Positions 45,284 through 54,676 of a stretch of 64,000 nucleotides of DNA are shown one piece after another. Origin of the DNA: Flavobacteriaceae bacterium (GTDB lineage: Bacteria; Bacteroidota; Bacteroidia; Flavobacteriales; Flavobacteriaceae); assembly GCA_947451525.1 (NCBI GenBank), contig CANFZM010000003.1, forward strand, positions 110,003 through 174,002, in the 5' to 3' direction. Numbering within the stretch: the first letter of the stretch is position 1; each line of letters opens with the position of its first letter. Position numbers and translations under genes: made by a program. The notes below the pieces were generated by a model that saw only the letters and a program-made list of their open reading frames with translations, was not told the origin of the DNA and did no database searches.

Positions 45284-46321
45284 ATGGATTTTTCTAACTC
45301 TTTACTGTCTTGGTATTTACAAAATAAGCGCGATTTGCCTTGGCGAAACACTGTCAATCCGTATCCTATTTGGCTTTCCGAAATTATGCTGCAGCAGACT
45401 AAGGTGGCGCAAGGATTGCCCTATTTTTTAACTTTTATGGAAGCATTTCCTACTGTTTTGCATTTGGCGCAAGCCGATGAAGAACAAGTTTTAAAACTTT
45501 GGCAAGGTTTGGGCTACTATTCTCGTGCACGAAACATGCATAAAACCGCTCAAATAATTGCTCATGAGTTGAACGGAAACTTTCCTAATAATTATAAAGA
45601 CCTCATAAAACTAAAGGGAGTTGGAGAATATACTGCTGCAGCCATTGCCTCATTTGCTTTTAATGAAGTCGTTCCAGTTGTTGACGGAAATGTTTTTAGA
45701 GTACTTTCTCGTTATTTAGATATTGAAACTGACATTGCATCGGCTCCAGCCAAGAAAGAATTTTCGGCTTTAGCCAAAGAATTAATGCCCGAGGATAATC
45801 CAGCATTGTTCAATCAAGCAATAATGGAGTTTGGTGCTTTGCAGTGTGTGCCTAAAAACCCCAATTGCAACAGTTGCATATTTAATACTAGTTGCGCTGC
45901 ATTACAAAAGAAAAAAGTAGGAGAATTACCTGTAAAATTGAAGAAAACCAAAGTAACCAATCGGTATTTTAACTATATAGTTTTTCTTGATAATTCGAAT
46001 AATACTATAATTAATAAGAGAACCGAAAAAGGAATTTGGCATAATTTATATGAATTCCCTGTTATTGAAGCCGACGAAGAATTGGATTTTGAAACTATTT
46101 CTAAAGCAATTTCTGAAAAGTTTGTGGATTTCACTATCGATTCGATTTCGGTATACAATCCCGAACAGATAATACATAAACTATCCCATCAAAAATTACA
46201 TATTAACTTTTACCGTGCTTCGGTCACGGATGAAATTAGGGATGGAATTTCCTTGGATATTCTGAAAAATTATCCATTCCCGATAGTAATTTATAATTTT
46301 ATTGAAAAGTTTTCTATTTAA
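45284..46321 (+). CDS. mutY: A/G-specific adenine DNA glycosylase
   Basis: This 345-aa repair enzyme removes A mispaired with 8-oxoG. It shows SEIMLQQTKV (catalytic Glu), the helix-hairpin-helix LKGVGEYTAAAIASFAF, the catalytic Asp in VVDGNVFRVLSR, and the 4Fe-4S cysteines in the C-x6-C-x2-C-x5-C pattern (CVPKNPNCNSCIFNTSC). The C-terminal NUDIX-like domain (from about 225) reads the 8-oxoG. It heads the mutY-ssb-gldE-gldD cluster usual in Flavobacteriia. Confidence 0.96.
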   Translation: MDFSNSLLSWYLQNKRDLPWRNTVNPYPIWLSEIMLQQTKVAQGLPYFLTFMEAFPTVLHLAQADEEQVLKLWQGLGYYSRARNMHKTAQIIAHELNGNFPNNYKDLIKLKGVGEYTAAAIASFAFNEVVPVVDGNVFRVLSRYLDIETDIASAPAKKEFSALAKELMPEDNPALFNQAIMEFGALQCVPKNPNCNSCIFNTSCAALQKKKVGELPVKLKKTKVTNRYFNYIVFLDNSNNTIINKRTEKGIWHNLYEFPVIEADEELDFETISKAISEKFVDFTIDSISVYNPEQIIHKLSHQKLHINFYRASVTDEIRDGISLDILKNYPFPIVIYNFIEKFSI

Positions 46322-46325
46322 TTTG

Positions 46326-46333
46326 TATTTTTG
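46326..46333 (+). promoter_or_regulatory. Possible -7 box (TATTTTTG) upstream of ssb
   Basis: An exact TAnnTTTG match lies 22 nt before the ssb start, in the 34-bp mutY-ssb spacer. It would give ssb its own start within the cluster. Confidence 0.35.
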
Positions 46334-46355
46334 AAATACAAAAAAAACCATTTTT

Positions 46356-46790
46356 ATGTACGGAACTTTAAATAAAGTAATGTTAATTGGCCATTTAGGG
46401 AACGATATTAAAATGCACTATTTTGAAGGTGGTAACAGTATTGGGCGCTTCTCATTAGCAACTAACGAGGTGTATATTAACAAGCAAACCAATGAAAAAA
46501 TCACTTCTACCGAGTGGCATAATTTGGTTGTACGAAATAAAGCAGCCGAAATTTGCGAGAAATACCTATCCAAAGGAGATAAAATTTATGTTGAAGGGCG
46601 TATAAAATCGCGTCAATGGCAGGCAGAAGATGGCTCTGTTAAATATACTACGGAAATTCAGGTTACTGAATTTACTTTTTTAACCGTTAAAAAAGATTCC
46701 GAAGCCAACAAACAAATGCAAGCACCAGAGACAAAAAACACTAACTTTGACGCAATGAATGCTCCAATAGAGAACGATTTGCCTTTTTAA
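46356..46790 (+). CDS. ssb: Single-stranded DNA-binding protein
   Basis: This 144-aa OB-fold protein binds ssDNA as a tetramer. Typical words: NKVMLIGHLGNDIKMHYFEGG at the start, EWHNLVVRNKAAEICEKYL, GDKIYVEGRIKSRQW. The C-terminus is the acidic protein-interaction tip (ENDLPF). The linker is short. It lies 34 bp after mutY and 21 bp before gldE. Confidence 0.96.
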   Translation: MYGTLNKVMLIGHLGNDIKMHYFEGGNSIGRFSLATNEVYINKQTNEKITSTEWHNLVVRNKAAEICEKYLSKGDKIYVEGRIKSRQWQAEDGSVKYTTEIQVTEFTFLTVKKDSEANKQMQAPETKNTNFDAMNAPIENDLPF

Positions 46791-46811
46791 TAGTAACCAA
46801 TTTCATTTAAT

Positions 46812-48107
46812 TTGGACCCAGAGCCCAGTTTTACTTTATTTAATTTAGATTCCAATTTGTTTATTGGAATTTTAGGCATTTGCTGCTTGCTTTTTTGCAC
46901 AGCAATGGTTGCTGCTGCAGAAGTAGCATTATTTTCTTTATCACAAAAGGATTTGTCGGATTTATCGCAACAAAATCCTTCTAAATATTTAATTATCAAC
47001 CAACTTTTGGCAAAGCCCAAAAAATTATTGGCCACTATTTTAGTTGCAAATAATTTCCTGCATATTGCTGTGGTAATTCTTTTCTCTTTTTCATTGGATA
47101 AAGTATTTTCAATGATTGCCATTCCGGCAGTGAAATTTTTAGTAGAAGTACTGTTAGTTACTTTTTTGATTTTGCTTTTTGGAGAAGTCCTTCCTAAAGT
47201 ATATGCCAGCAGAAACAATATTAAATTTGCATGTTTCATCGCCAATCCATTATTAATTTTAAATAAATTATTGTCGCCAATTAGCATTCCACTAAGGGGG
47301 CTAACCAATTTTATTCAAGAAAAACTAGGAAAACAAAAGACCAACTTTTCTATTGACCATCTTTCGCAAGCTTTAGAATTAACTTCTACCGAGGACACTT
47401 CCCATGAAGAACAAAAACTTCTAGAAGGCATTGTTTCTTTTGGAAATACCGACACTAAGCAGGTCATGAGTCCTAGAATTGATATTTTTGCAGTAGAAAT
47501 TGAGGAAACTTTTTCGGATATTCTTCCAAAAATTATTGAAAAAGGATATTCCCGAATTCCGGTTTACGAAGACAATATAGATCATATTAAAGGCGTTCTC
47601 TTTATTAAGGATTTAATTCCGCATATAAATTCGGAAGTTTTTGATTGGAAGACGTTACTTAGAGAGCCATTTTTTGTGCCAGAAAACAAGAAATTAGATG
47701 ATTTGTTAAAAGATTTTCAGAGTATGAAAAGCCATTTGGCCATTGTGGTAGATGAATATGGCGGTACTTCGGGATTGGTTTCTTTGGAAGATGTAATTGA
47801 GGAAATTGTTGGCGATATTAGCGACGAATTTGATGAAGAAAATATTAATTATTCGCAAATTGATGCAACGAATTTCCTTTTTGAAGGTAAGATCAACTTG
47901 AAAGATTTTTATCGAATCATTTCGGTTAACGAAGAATTATTTGAAATTAGAAAAGGAGAAGCAGAAACTTTGGCGGGATTTATTCTAGAAATATTAGGAA
48001 ATTTTCCGAAAAAAGGACAAAAAATACATTTTGAAAACTGTCTTTTCACCATAGAAATAGTAGATAAAAAAAGAATTAAACAGATTAAAGTAACCATTGA
48101 TGGGTAA
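46812..48107 (+). CDS. gldE: Gliding motility-associated protein GldE
   Basis: This 431-aa inner-membrane protein has a CNNM-type TM domain (about 15-160), two CBS domains (about 205-330: MSPRIDIFAVE ... LAIVVDEYGGTSGLVSLEDVIEEIVGDISDE) and a C-terminal CorC/HlyC transporter-associated domain. In Flavobacterium GldE is tied to GldD and gliding/T9SS function. The start is TTG at 46812 (MDPEPSFTLFN); no ATG is available before the first helix. It overlaps gldD by 8 bp. Confidence 0.93.
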   Translation: MDPEPSFTLFNLDSNLFIGILGICCLLFCTAMVAAAEVALFSLSQKDLSDLSQQNPSKYLIINQLLAKPKKLLATILVANNFLHIAVVILFSFSLDKVFSMIAIPAVKFLVEVLLVTFLILLFGEVLPKVYASRNNIKFACFIANPLLILNKLLSPISIPLRGLTNFIQEKLGKQKTNFSIDHLSQALELTSTEDTSHEEQKLLEGIVSFGNTDTKQVMSPRIDIFAVEIEETFSDILPKIIEKGYSRIPVYEDNIDHIKGVLFIKDLIPHINSEVFDWKTLLREPFFVPENKKLDDLLKDFQSMKSHLAIVVDEYGGTSGLVSLEDVIEEIVGDISDEFDEENINYSQIDATNFLFEGKINLKDFYRIISVNEELFEIRKGEAETLAGFILEILGNFPKKGQKIHFENCLFTIEIVDKKRIKQIKVTIDG

Positions 48108-48663
48108 GATATTAAAATATAGTTGTGGGATATTAATAAGCGGATTGCTTCTTATGAGTTGCAAGAATGAGGTCTTGCCAAAACCTCCTAGTCAATTGCG
48201 ATTGAATTATCCGGTTGCCGAATACGATGCTTTTGAGAACCATTGCCCATTTACTTTCAATATGAATTCGGAGACTGTTATTAAGGAAGATAAAGATTGT
48301 GGGTTTACTATTTCGTATCCAAAAATGAAAGCAACGATTTATTTGACTTACAAACCTGTAAATGGCAATATTGATAAATTACTACGGGACGCTCAAAAAC
48401 TAACTTACGAGCACGTTATTAAGGCCGATGACATCTTGGAGCAACCTTACTTGAATCCGCAAAATAAAGTATATGGAATGTTTTATAAAGTTTCAGGAAA
48501 TGCCGCAACCAATGCCCAATTTTATGCAACCGATAGTGTGAAACATTTTCTAACAGGGTCTGTGTATTTTTATGCAAAACCCAACTTCGATTCGATTATG
48601 CCAGCAGCAGATTATATTCGAAATGATATGCAAACATTGATGGAAACGTTGAAATGGAAGTAA
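48100..48663 (+). CDS. gldD: Gliding motility lipoprotein GldD
   Basis: This 187-aa lipoprotein (signal ending GLLLMSC, Cys near residue 21) has the GldD core (LPKPPSQLRLNYPVAEYDAFE, CPFTFNMN, DCGFTISYPKMKATIYLTYK). It is essential for gliding and T9SS in Flavobacterium johnsoniae according to the literature on gld genes. The start at ATG 48100 overlaps the gldE stop (48105-48107), so the two are translationally coupled. Confidence 0.95.
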   Translation: MGKILKYSCGILISGLLLMSCKNEVLPKPPSQLRLNYPVAEYDAFENHCPFTFNMNSETVIKEDKDCGFTISYPKMKATIYLTYKPVNGNIDKLLRDAQKLTYEHVIKADDILEQPYLNPQNKVYGMFYKVSGNAATNAQFYATDSVKHFLTGSVYFYAKPNFDSIMPAADYIRNDMQTLMETLKWK

Positions 48664-48740
48664 AAAACCTCACCCCCAGCCTCCCGAAAAGTCGGGACAA
48701 GCAATCTCCAAGGGAGAGGGGTGCCAGGCTGTGAATAGAT
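48664..48740. repeat. Intergenic mosaic repeat after gldD
   Basis: GC-rich text cctcacccccagcctccc with a small hairpin (cccga-aaag-tcggg) and ctccaagggagagggg follows the gldD stop. The same words recur in Bacteroidota spacers; no coding potential. Confidence 0.45.
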
Positions 48741-48760
48741 TATGTAGTTAATAGAAAATA

Positions 48761-48795
48761 AATAAGGGATTAAGTTTTAAACTTAATCCCTTATT
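48761..48795. terminator. Bidirectional terminator between gldD and the HMA lipoprotein gene
   Basis: A perfect 17-bp stem around one central base (48761-48777 with 48779-48795) is the longest perfect stem of this kind in the window. Confidence 0.75.
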
Positions 48796-48821
48796 ATTTG
48801 AAATCTATAATGGAATAGTTG

Positions 48822-49202
48822 TTAAGCCTTAGTTCCAGTTTTTACATTAGAAACTTTATACGTTTGACCATCACCAGTAGTTTCCACCACTTTTACTAAA
48901 TCTTCTGATTTTAGTTTGTCTAAATCAAAGTTTACTGTTGCTTGTTTTTTATCAAAATCTACTTTGGCATTTTGAACGCCATCCATTTCCGATAATTTTT
49001 TTTCTATAGTTTTAGCACAACCTTCTGGGCAGGTCATCCCATCTATAGTGAATGAAGCCGTTTCTGGTTTCACAGCAGCAGCTATTTCTTTTTTCGCATC
49101 TTTTTTTGTTGCAACTTCTGAAGGAGTTTTTTCGTTGTTTTTACATCCTACAAAAAGAACTGTCGCAATTGCTAATCCTACTATTGATTTTGAAAATTTC
49201 AT
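48822..49202 (-). CDS. Heavy-metal-associated (HMA) domain lipoprotein
   Basis: The start is ATG at 49202 (MKFSKSIVGLAIATVLFVGC), giving a lipoprotein signal with Cys at residue 20; the frame reaches 49232 without a signal. The 126-aa protein has a Lys/Ala/Glu-rich linker and an HMA fold from about 50. The metal loop reads DGMTCPEGCAKTIEKKL, that is C-x3-C rather than the usual C-x2-C. This variant is common in Bacteroidota secreted HMA proteins. A role in binding copper or a similar metal at the cell envelope is inferred. Confidence 0.85.
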   Translation of the reverse strand: MKFSKSIVGLAIATVLFVGCKNNEKTPSEVATKKDAKKEIAAAVKPETASFTIDGMTCPEGCAKTIEKKLSEMDGVQNAKVDFDKKQATVNFDLDKLKSEDLVKVVETTGDGQTYKVSNVKTGTKA

Positions 49203-49316
49203 GTTATTATATTTTATTAGTTTGGGTATCAATTAATTTATTATAGCAAAATTACACTATTTTTTAGATGACAATTCATAAAATTATGTCAAATTTGTCG
49301 CTTCAAATTAAAAACA

Positions 49317-50183
49317 ATGCAAACCAAACAACTCCAGTGGACTTTATTAGTAGTGCTTTCCTTAATATGGGGAAGTTCTTTTATTCTTATCAAAAAAGGA
49401 CTTATCGGTTTATCGCCTTACCAACTAGGTGCCTTGCGGATTATTTTTACAGCAGGATTTTTATTACTAATAGGCTTTAAAAGTTTAACCGAAATAAAAC
49501 TATACCAGTGGAAATACATTGCTATTACGTCTTTATTTGGCACTTTTATTCCAGCCTTTCTTTTTGCTGTAGCCGAAACTAAAGTAAGTAGTTCAGTATG
49601 TTCTATTTTAAATTCACTAACTCCATTAAATACTTTATTGATTGGGTTTGTAGCGTTTGGACTTTCGTTTAAAAGAAGCCAATTTATTGGTGTGGTGATT
49701 GGCTTATTGGGAACTGCCATTTTAATTTTTAATGGAAAACAAGAAAGTTCAAATGACAATTATTATTATGCTGTTTTGGTAATTATTGCTTCCGTGTGTT
49801 ATGCTGTAAATGTGAATTTGATTAAGAAACTACTTTCGGATGTGAAGCCTTTAAGCATTACAACTGGAAATTTTGTAGTATTGTTAGTGCCAGCATTAGT
49901 AATTTTATTTTCAACTGATTTTTTGTCTATTGTTTCCTTGCCAGAAACCCAACATTCGATGTTATTTATTCTAGTTTTAGGAATAGTAGGGACAGGTATT
50001 GCCAACATTTGTTTCTTTAAATTAATTCAAATATCCTCTCCAGTCTTTGCCTCTTCGGTGACTTATTTAATACCAATTGTGGCATTCTTTTGGGGATTAT
50101 TAGATCATGAAATGCTTACTCCTTTGCAATTCTTTGGAGCATTTGTAATATTAATTGGAGTGTATCTAGCAAATAAAAAATAA
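49317..50183 (+). CDS. DMT-superfamily transporter (EamA type)
   Basis: This 288-aa membrane protein has ten TM helices in two EamA halves; the first opens with LIWGSSFILIKKGL and the second with VIIASVCYAVNVNLIKKLL. Family members export small metabolites such as amino acids. Substrate is unknown. It stands alone between the HMA gene and the M16 peptidases, with a terminator downstream. Confidence 0.9.
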   Translation: MQTKQLQWTLLVVLSLIWGSSFILIKKGLIGLSPYQLGALRIIFTAGFLLLIGFKSLTEIKLYQWKYIAITSLFGTFIPAFLFAVAETKVSSSVCSILNSLTPLNTLLIGFVAFGLSFKRSQFIGVVIGLLGTAILIFNGKQESSNDNYYYAVLVIIASVCYAVNVNLIKKLLSDVKPLSITTGNFVVLLVPALVILFSTDFLSIVSLPETQHSMLFILVLGIVGTGIANICFFKLIQISSPVFASSVTYLIPIVAFFWGLLDHEMLTPLQFFGAFVILIGVYLANKK

Positions 50184-50204
50184 TCTTAAAACTATTATAT
50201 ACAA

Positions 50205-50232
50205 AAAAGACCGCCATTGCTGACGGTCTTTT
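50205..50232. terminator. Bidirectional terminator
   Basis: A 9-bp stem (AAAAGACCG / CGGTCTTTT, 10-nt loop) lies between the convergent DMT and M16 genes. Confidence 0.75.
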
Positions 50233-50252
50233 CCAATTTATGTTAGTTCTGA

Positions 50253-52304
50253 TTATTGAAAATCAGCATCCAAAACTCCTTCGTTAATTTTAACTTCAGA
50301 CATTTTAATATCTAATTCAAAACCTACATTCATGACAGTATTAAAAGGAATTTTCACTCCTTTTACATCTCTATAATCTTTTAAATAAGTTATAGTTGTA
50401 ACTTTTTTACCACCTTGGTTTTTGTTTTCTGCTTCTGCAGTTTTTAAACCAGATTTCACATCATAATAAGAAGTAGAATCTCCATTAACAATTGCATAAG
50501 CATCGCTTCCATTGATTGGTTCAATTCCAGTTAAAGTAACACCTGATTTGGTTGCTAGATTTAATTCAGAAAATGGAACTGCAGCTTCTTTCATTTTTGC
50601 TAAGTCATCGCCTTCAAGAACTTTTTTCTGACCTTGTTGCATTGTGTAACCTCCCTTTTCATTTACAACTTGTTTCATCAAACTCATTCCTCCCATTGCC
50701 AATTCAACTAGCATTTTCCCTTTAGCATCAGTTTTAGAAGTAAAGTCTAGAGGAGAAGGAGCTTGTGGAATTGTTGTTGTACCTTTTATAGCAACAGTTT
50801 TAACGGCTTTCACTGCTTTTTCTCCACCAATCGCTGCAATATAACTGTCTAAAACTGTTTTAACTGTAACTCCTGCTGGAGCAGGTTTTTTCATTTTTGG
50901 TTTTTCTGTAGGATTACCAAATTTGTCAAAATAAAACATCGGAATTTTTAATTTTTCTAAACCAGGTATAACATCAGTACCTTTTCCTGTAATTAAAATT
51001 CGCATATTGTCTGCAAGAACATATTTATTCATTACTCGCATAACATCATCAGCAGTTACTGCTTGAATATTTTTGATGTAGTTTTCATAAAAATCTGCAG
51101 GTAAGCCTTCTGTTTCAATATTAAGTGCATAGCGTGCAATGGTTTGTGGTTTTTCAACTTGCATTACAAATCGGCCAACATACCCAGCTTTTACATTGCT
51201 AAGTGCTTCATCTGTTACTTTTTCGGTTCTAATTCTTTTAATTTCTTTAATGAATTCTACCACAGCACTATCGGTAACCATATTTCTTACTTGAGAATTG
51301 GCTTTAAATTTACTAACAGTATATTTATTTACTCCAAAACTTGAACGGGCACCGTAAGTCCAACCATGCGCTTCTCTTAAATTCATATTTAAATAACTGT
51401 TGAAATCGCCACCTAATACTTGGTTAGCAACAATTACAGGAAAATAATCTGGATCGGATAATTTTAAATTAACCGAGTTTACTAAAGAAATTTCCGATTG
51501 CACGGCATTAGGCATATCAACAAAATTGATTTGCGTATACTGTACATTACTTGGTGCAGAGTAAGATAAATTTGGCGCGGTAGCTTTTACCCAAGAACCA
51601 AATAATTTCTCTACCATTTTTTTAGTGTCCTTAAATTTAACATCTCCAATTACTACTAAATAAGCATGTTCTGGAACAAAATAGGTTCCGTAATGTGCTT
51701 TTACATCAGCAAGAGATACATTTTTAATAGAGGTTTCGGCTAAATATTCTCCGCTAGGATGATTTTTTCCAAAAACTAAAACATTTTCTACACGGCCCGC
51801 AACTATAGGAACGCTTTTTTCTTGTGTTTTTAAACCTTCAATTAATTTTTCCTTTTCTTTATCAAATTCTTCTTGCGTAAAATTAGGGTCTAAGGTTCCT
51901 TCGGCCATTAATTCTAAAATTCTTTTTGAATATTTAGAAAGTCCGCTAGCGTATGCTCCGTCAGTGCTAAAGTTTATATCTGCTCCTAGAAAATCAATTT
52001 CTTCATTGAAAGCATCTTTAGCAATTTTCATAGAACCATTACCTATTAAACTTCCGGTTAATTCATCAACACCTTTTTTATCGCCTTCGGCATAAGGTGC
52101 ATTATCGATAGATAAATTGAAAGAAACTCTTGGTAGTTTATGATCTTCTACCACTAAAACTTTTAAGCCATTTGGCAAAGTAAAAGTTACTGGTTTCATG
52201 ATGTTTATAGTAGGAGCAGGTCCTGGTTTTGGTTGGGTTCTGTCTTGTGCTTGCATAGTTATAGTTAAAAACAAGCCCGATAATAATATAATTGATTTTC
52301 TCAT
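50253..52304 (-). CDS. M16 peptidase-like protein lacking the zinc motif
   Basis: This 683-aa exported protein (signal MRKSIILLSGLFLTITMQAQ) has two M16 halves from about 35 to 445 (FTLPNGLKVLVVEDHKLP, MNLREAHGWTYGARS). At the HxxEH position it reads GVDELTGSLIGNG, so it cannot bind the catalytic zinc; the MNLREAHGW loop of the regulatory subunit is kept. The C-terminal 210 residues (from about 470) form an extra domain resembling periplasmic LolA/DUF4412-like beta proteins (VKIPFNTVMNV). It is adjacent to an active M16 gene (12-bp spacer), so the pair probably forms a heterodimer. Confidence 0.88.
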   Translation of the reverse strand: MRKSIILLSGLFLTITMQAQDRTQPKPGPAPTINIMKPVTFTLPNGLKVLVVEDHKLPRVSFNLSIDNAPYAEGDKKGVDELTGSLIGNGSMKIAKDAFNEEIDFLGADINFSTDGAYASGLSKYSKRILELMAEGTLDPNFTQEEFDKEKEKLIEGLKTQEKSVPIVAGRVENVLVFGKNHPSGEYLAETSIKNVSLADVKAHYGTYFVPEHAYLVVIGDVKFKDTKKMVEKLFGSWVKATAPNLSYSAPSNVQYTQINFVDMPNAVQSEISLVNSVNLKLSDPDYFPVIVANQVLGGDFNSYLNMNLREAHGWTYGARSSFGVNKYTVSKFKANSQVRNMVTDSAVVEFIKEIKRIRTEKVTDEALSNVKAGYVGRFVMQVEKPQTIARYALNIETEGLPADFYENYIKNIQAVTADDVMRVMNKYVLADNMRILITGKGTDVIPGLEKLKIPMFYFDKFGNPTEKPKMKKPAPAGVTVKTVLDSYIAAIGGEKAVKAVKTVAIKGTTTIPQAPSPLDFTSKTDAKGKMLVELAMGGMSLMKQVVNEKGGYTMQQGQKKVLEGDDLAKMKEAAVPFSELNLATKSGVTLTGIEPINGSDAYAIVNGDSTSYYDVKSGLKTAEAENKNQGGKKVTTITYLKDYRDVKGVKIPFNTVMNVGFELDIKMSEVKINEGVLDADFQ

Positions 52305-52316
52305 TTTCTTGTTATT

Positions 52317-53675
52317 TTATTTATTTTGCTTTGCCGATTCGCTTGGGCTCGAGTCTGCTTTATCTTTGGCAGGAATATAATCCAAAAGTAATCTTTGGTT
52401 TGGATTCAAATATTTCTTAGCGATATCTCTAATTTCTTCACGAGTAATAGAATTATACATTTCTATTTCGGTGTTAATTAAATTTACATCACCATATAAT
52501 AAATAAAAGGATGCTAAGTTATCGGCAATACCTTCAACACTTGCATTTCCGCTAACGTAATTGTTTTCGTATTTATTTTTTAATTTTTGAAGATCATTTT
52601 CAGATATCAATTCCGATTGAAGTTTTACAATTTCTTCATCTACTTCTTTAATAATATCTTTAGATGTAAAATCGCCTTGTGGCATTCCATAAAGAATATA
52701 AGTTCCGTAGTCTTCTTGGTTGTAACTGAAAGCACCTATTTGAAGAGCCATTTTTTTATCGTCTACGATTTTTTTATACAATTTAGAACTTTTACCATCA
52801 CTTAAATAGGTAGAGATAAAATCTAATACTCTAGCGTCTCTAGTTTTCATAGAAGGTGTTCTATATGCAGCAACAACCATTGGTTTTTGGATGTTTGCGT
52901 CTTCAAAAGTAGCATTGATTGGTTGCGTAATTGGGTCTTCTACAAAATTTTGACGCACAATAGCAGGTCCTTTAGGAATAGAACCAAAATATTTCTCAAC
53001 CCATTCTTTAGTTTGGGCAGGGTTACTAATATCTCCAGCAACAATTAAAACCGCATTGTTAGGAATGTAGAATTTTTTATTGAATGCTTGAAATTCTTCC
53101 AATTTAGAAGCGTCCAAATGATCCATTGAACCTATGGTTGTCCAACGGTATGGGTGTTTGGTAAACATGTGTTTTTTTACTTGTGGAATCAATTGGCCAT
53201 ATGGACTATTGTCGTAACGCAATCTTTTTTCTTCTTTTACCACTTCGTTTTGCGTGTCAACCCCAATTTGATTAATAACTGGGTGCATCATTCTTTCCGA
53301 TTCCATCCATAATCCCAATTCTAAATTATTAGACGGGAAAACTTCGTAGTAATAAGTCCTGTCTTCAGTGGTATTGGCGTTGTTGGTACCTCCGTTAGAA
53401 GTAACAATTTTAAACCATTCACCACGTTTGATGTTTTCGGTTCCTTCAAATAAAAGGTGTTCAAAAAAGTGTGCGAAACCAGTTCTGTCTGGTTGTTCGT
53501 CTTTAGCACCCACGTGGTACATAACCGAAGTTATTACGACTGGTGCCGATGGATCGTTGTGTAAAATAACGTGCATTCCATTAGCTAAATCATACTCCTC
53601 AAAAGCGACCTTTTGGGCATGAGCTGTTCCTCCTAGCATAAGCATTGAACTTAGAGCGATTAAAGATTTTTTCAT
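52317..53675 (-). CDS. M16 zinc metallopeptidase (catalytic subunit)
   Basis: The start is ATG at 53675 (MKKSLIALSSMLMLGGTAHAQ), giving a signal peptide and 452 aa. The inverted zinc motif HFFEH is at residues 69-73, and the third ligand Glu lies in LGLWMESERM about 75 residues later. It is a periplasmic or surface peptidase of the insulinase/processing-peptidase family. It precedes the zinc-less partner on the same strand, with 12 bp between them. Confidence 0.92.
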   Translation of the reverse strand: MKKSLIALSSMLMLGGTAHAQKVAFEEYDLANGMHVILHNDPSAPVVITSVMYHVGAKDEQPDRTGFAHFFEHLLFEGTENIKRGEWFKIVTSNGGTNNANTTEDRTYYYEVFPSNNLELGLWMESERMMHPVINQIGVDTQNEVVKEEKRLRYDNSPYGQLIPQVKKHMFTKHPYRWTTIGSMDHLDASKLEEFQAFNKKFYIPNNAVLIVAGDISNPAQTKEWVEKYFGSIPKGPAIVRQNFVEDPITQPINATFEDANIQKPMVVAAYRTPSMKTRDARVLDFISTYLSDGKSSKLYKKIVDDKKMALQIGAFSYNQEDYGTYILYGMPQGDFTSKDIIKEVDEEIVKLQSELISENDLQKLKNKYENNYVSGNASVEGIADNLASFYLLYGDVNLINTEIEMYNSITREEIRDIAKKYLNPNQRLLLDYIPAKDKADSSPSESAKQNK

Positions 53676-53835
53676 AAAACTATTCCGTATTAGTTGATAG
53701 TGCAATTAGTAGAACCATTGCAAAAAATGTTACACGAAAATAGTTATTTTTAATTAGTTAAATGATAATTCTTGTTGAAAATTAAAATTTTGGATAACAA
53801 ACTGATTTTTAAGTAAAAACTTTTTGTCAATACAG

Positions 53836-53865
53836 TTGTATGAGAAATATTTATTCGTATATTTG
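53836..53865 (+). promoter_or_regulatory. Promoter of rplU-rpmA (TTG-N19-TATATTTG)
   Basis: TTG at 53836-53838 and TATATTTG at 53858-53865 are separated by exactly 19 nt, a full match to the Bacteroidota consensus, 32 nt before the rplU start. Confidence 0.75.
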
Positions 53866-53897
53866 CAACCTTAAAAAAATTAACTAAACAATTTGTT

Positions 53898-54371
53898 ATG
53901 TACGCAATCGTAGAGATAGCAGGGCAACAATTTAAAGTAAGCAAAGACTTAAAGGTTTATGTTCACCGTTTATCTAATGAAGAAGGTTCAAAAGTTTCTT
54001 TTGACAAAGTTCTTTTATTAGATGATAATGGCACAATCACTTTGGGCGCCCCAGCTATAGAAGGAGCTTCAGTAGAAGCAAAAGTGTTACAACACTTAAA
54101 AGGTGATAAAGTAATCATTTTCAAAAAGAAAAGAAGAAAAGGTTACAAAAAGAGAAACGGTCACCGTCAGTATTTAACACAAATCCTTATTGAAGGAATT
54201 AGTGCTACTGGTGGAAAGAAAGCAGCTCCTAAAAAAGAAGCAGCTCCTGTTGTTGAAACTGTAGAAGAAGTAGCGGCTCCTAAGAAAGCTAAAGCTCCTA
54301 AAGCAGAAAAAGCAACTGATGAAGTAGCAGCAGCTCCTAAAAAAGCTAAAAAAACAGATAGTCAAGAGTAA
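53898..54371 (+). CDS. rplU: 50S ribosomal protein L21 with C-terminal extension
   Basis: Residues 1-100 are standard bL21 (MYAIVEIAGQQFKVSKDLK, KVIIFKKKRRKGYKKRNGHRQ). A tail of about 55 residues follows, made of Lys/Ala/Pro/Glu-rich repeats (KKAAPKKEAAP, APKKAKAPKAEKA). Typical L21 has about 103 aa, so the 157-aa length is due to this tail, which is seen in other Bacteroidota. It is followed by rpmA after 22 bp. Confidence 0.96.
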   Translation: MYAIVEIAGQQFKVSKDLKVYVHRLSNEEGSKVSFDKVLLLDDNGTITLGAPAIEGASVEAKVLQHLKGDKVIIFKKKRRKGYKKRNGHRQYLTQILIEGISATGGKKAAPKKEAAPVVETVEEVAAPKKAKAPKAEKATDEVAAAPKKAKKTDSQE

Positions 54372-54393
54372 TAACTTATAAAACCAAAACATC

Positions 54394-54654
54394 ATGGCTC
54401 ACAAGAAAGGTGTCGGTAGTTCGAAGAATGGTAGAGAATCACATTCTAAACGTTTAGGCGTTAAGATATATGGTGGTCAAGCTGCAATTGCTGGAAACAT
54501 TATCGTAAGACAAAGAGGTTCAAAACACAATCCAGGAGAAAACGTTTACATCAGTAAAGATCATACTTTACATGCAAGAGTTGATGGAGTAGTGAAATTT
54601 CAGAAAAAAGCTGGCGATAAGTCGTTTGTTTCTATTATTCCTTTTGAAGCATAA
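54394..54654 (+). CDS. rpmA: 50S ribosomal protein L27
   Basis: This 86-aa protein is bL27, which reaches the peptidyl-transferase centre. It starts [16 protein letters not shown] and has the [16 protein letters not shown] core. No N-terminal cleavable extension of the Firmicutes kind is present. It ends at a strong terminator. Confidence 0.97.
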   Translation: MAHKKGVGSSKNGRESHSKRLGVKIYGGQAAIAGNIIVRQRGSKHNPGENVYISKDHTLHARVDGVVKFQKKAGDKSFVSIIPFEA

Positions 54655-54676
54655 TCTAATTCAATTTAGATATTTT

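Noticed and set aside
46787..47308. 173-aa open frame on the minus strand
   Set aside because: It is antisense to gldE, whose family match is clear.
53750..53944. 64-aa open frame upstream of the M16 genes
   Set aside because: It contains the rplU promoter and start; a chance frame.
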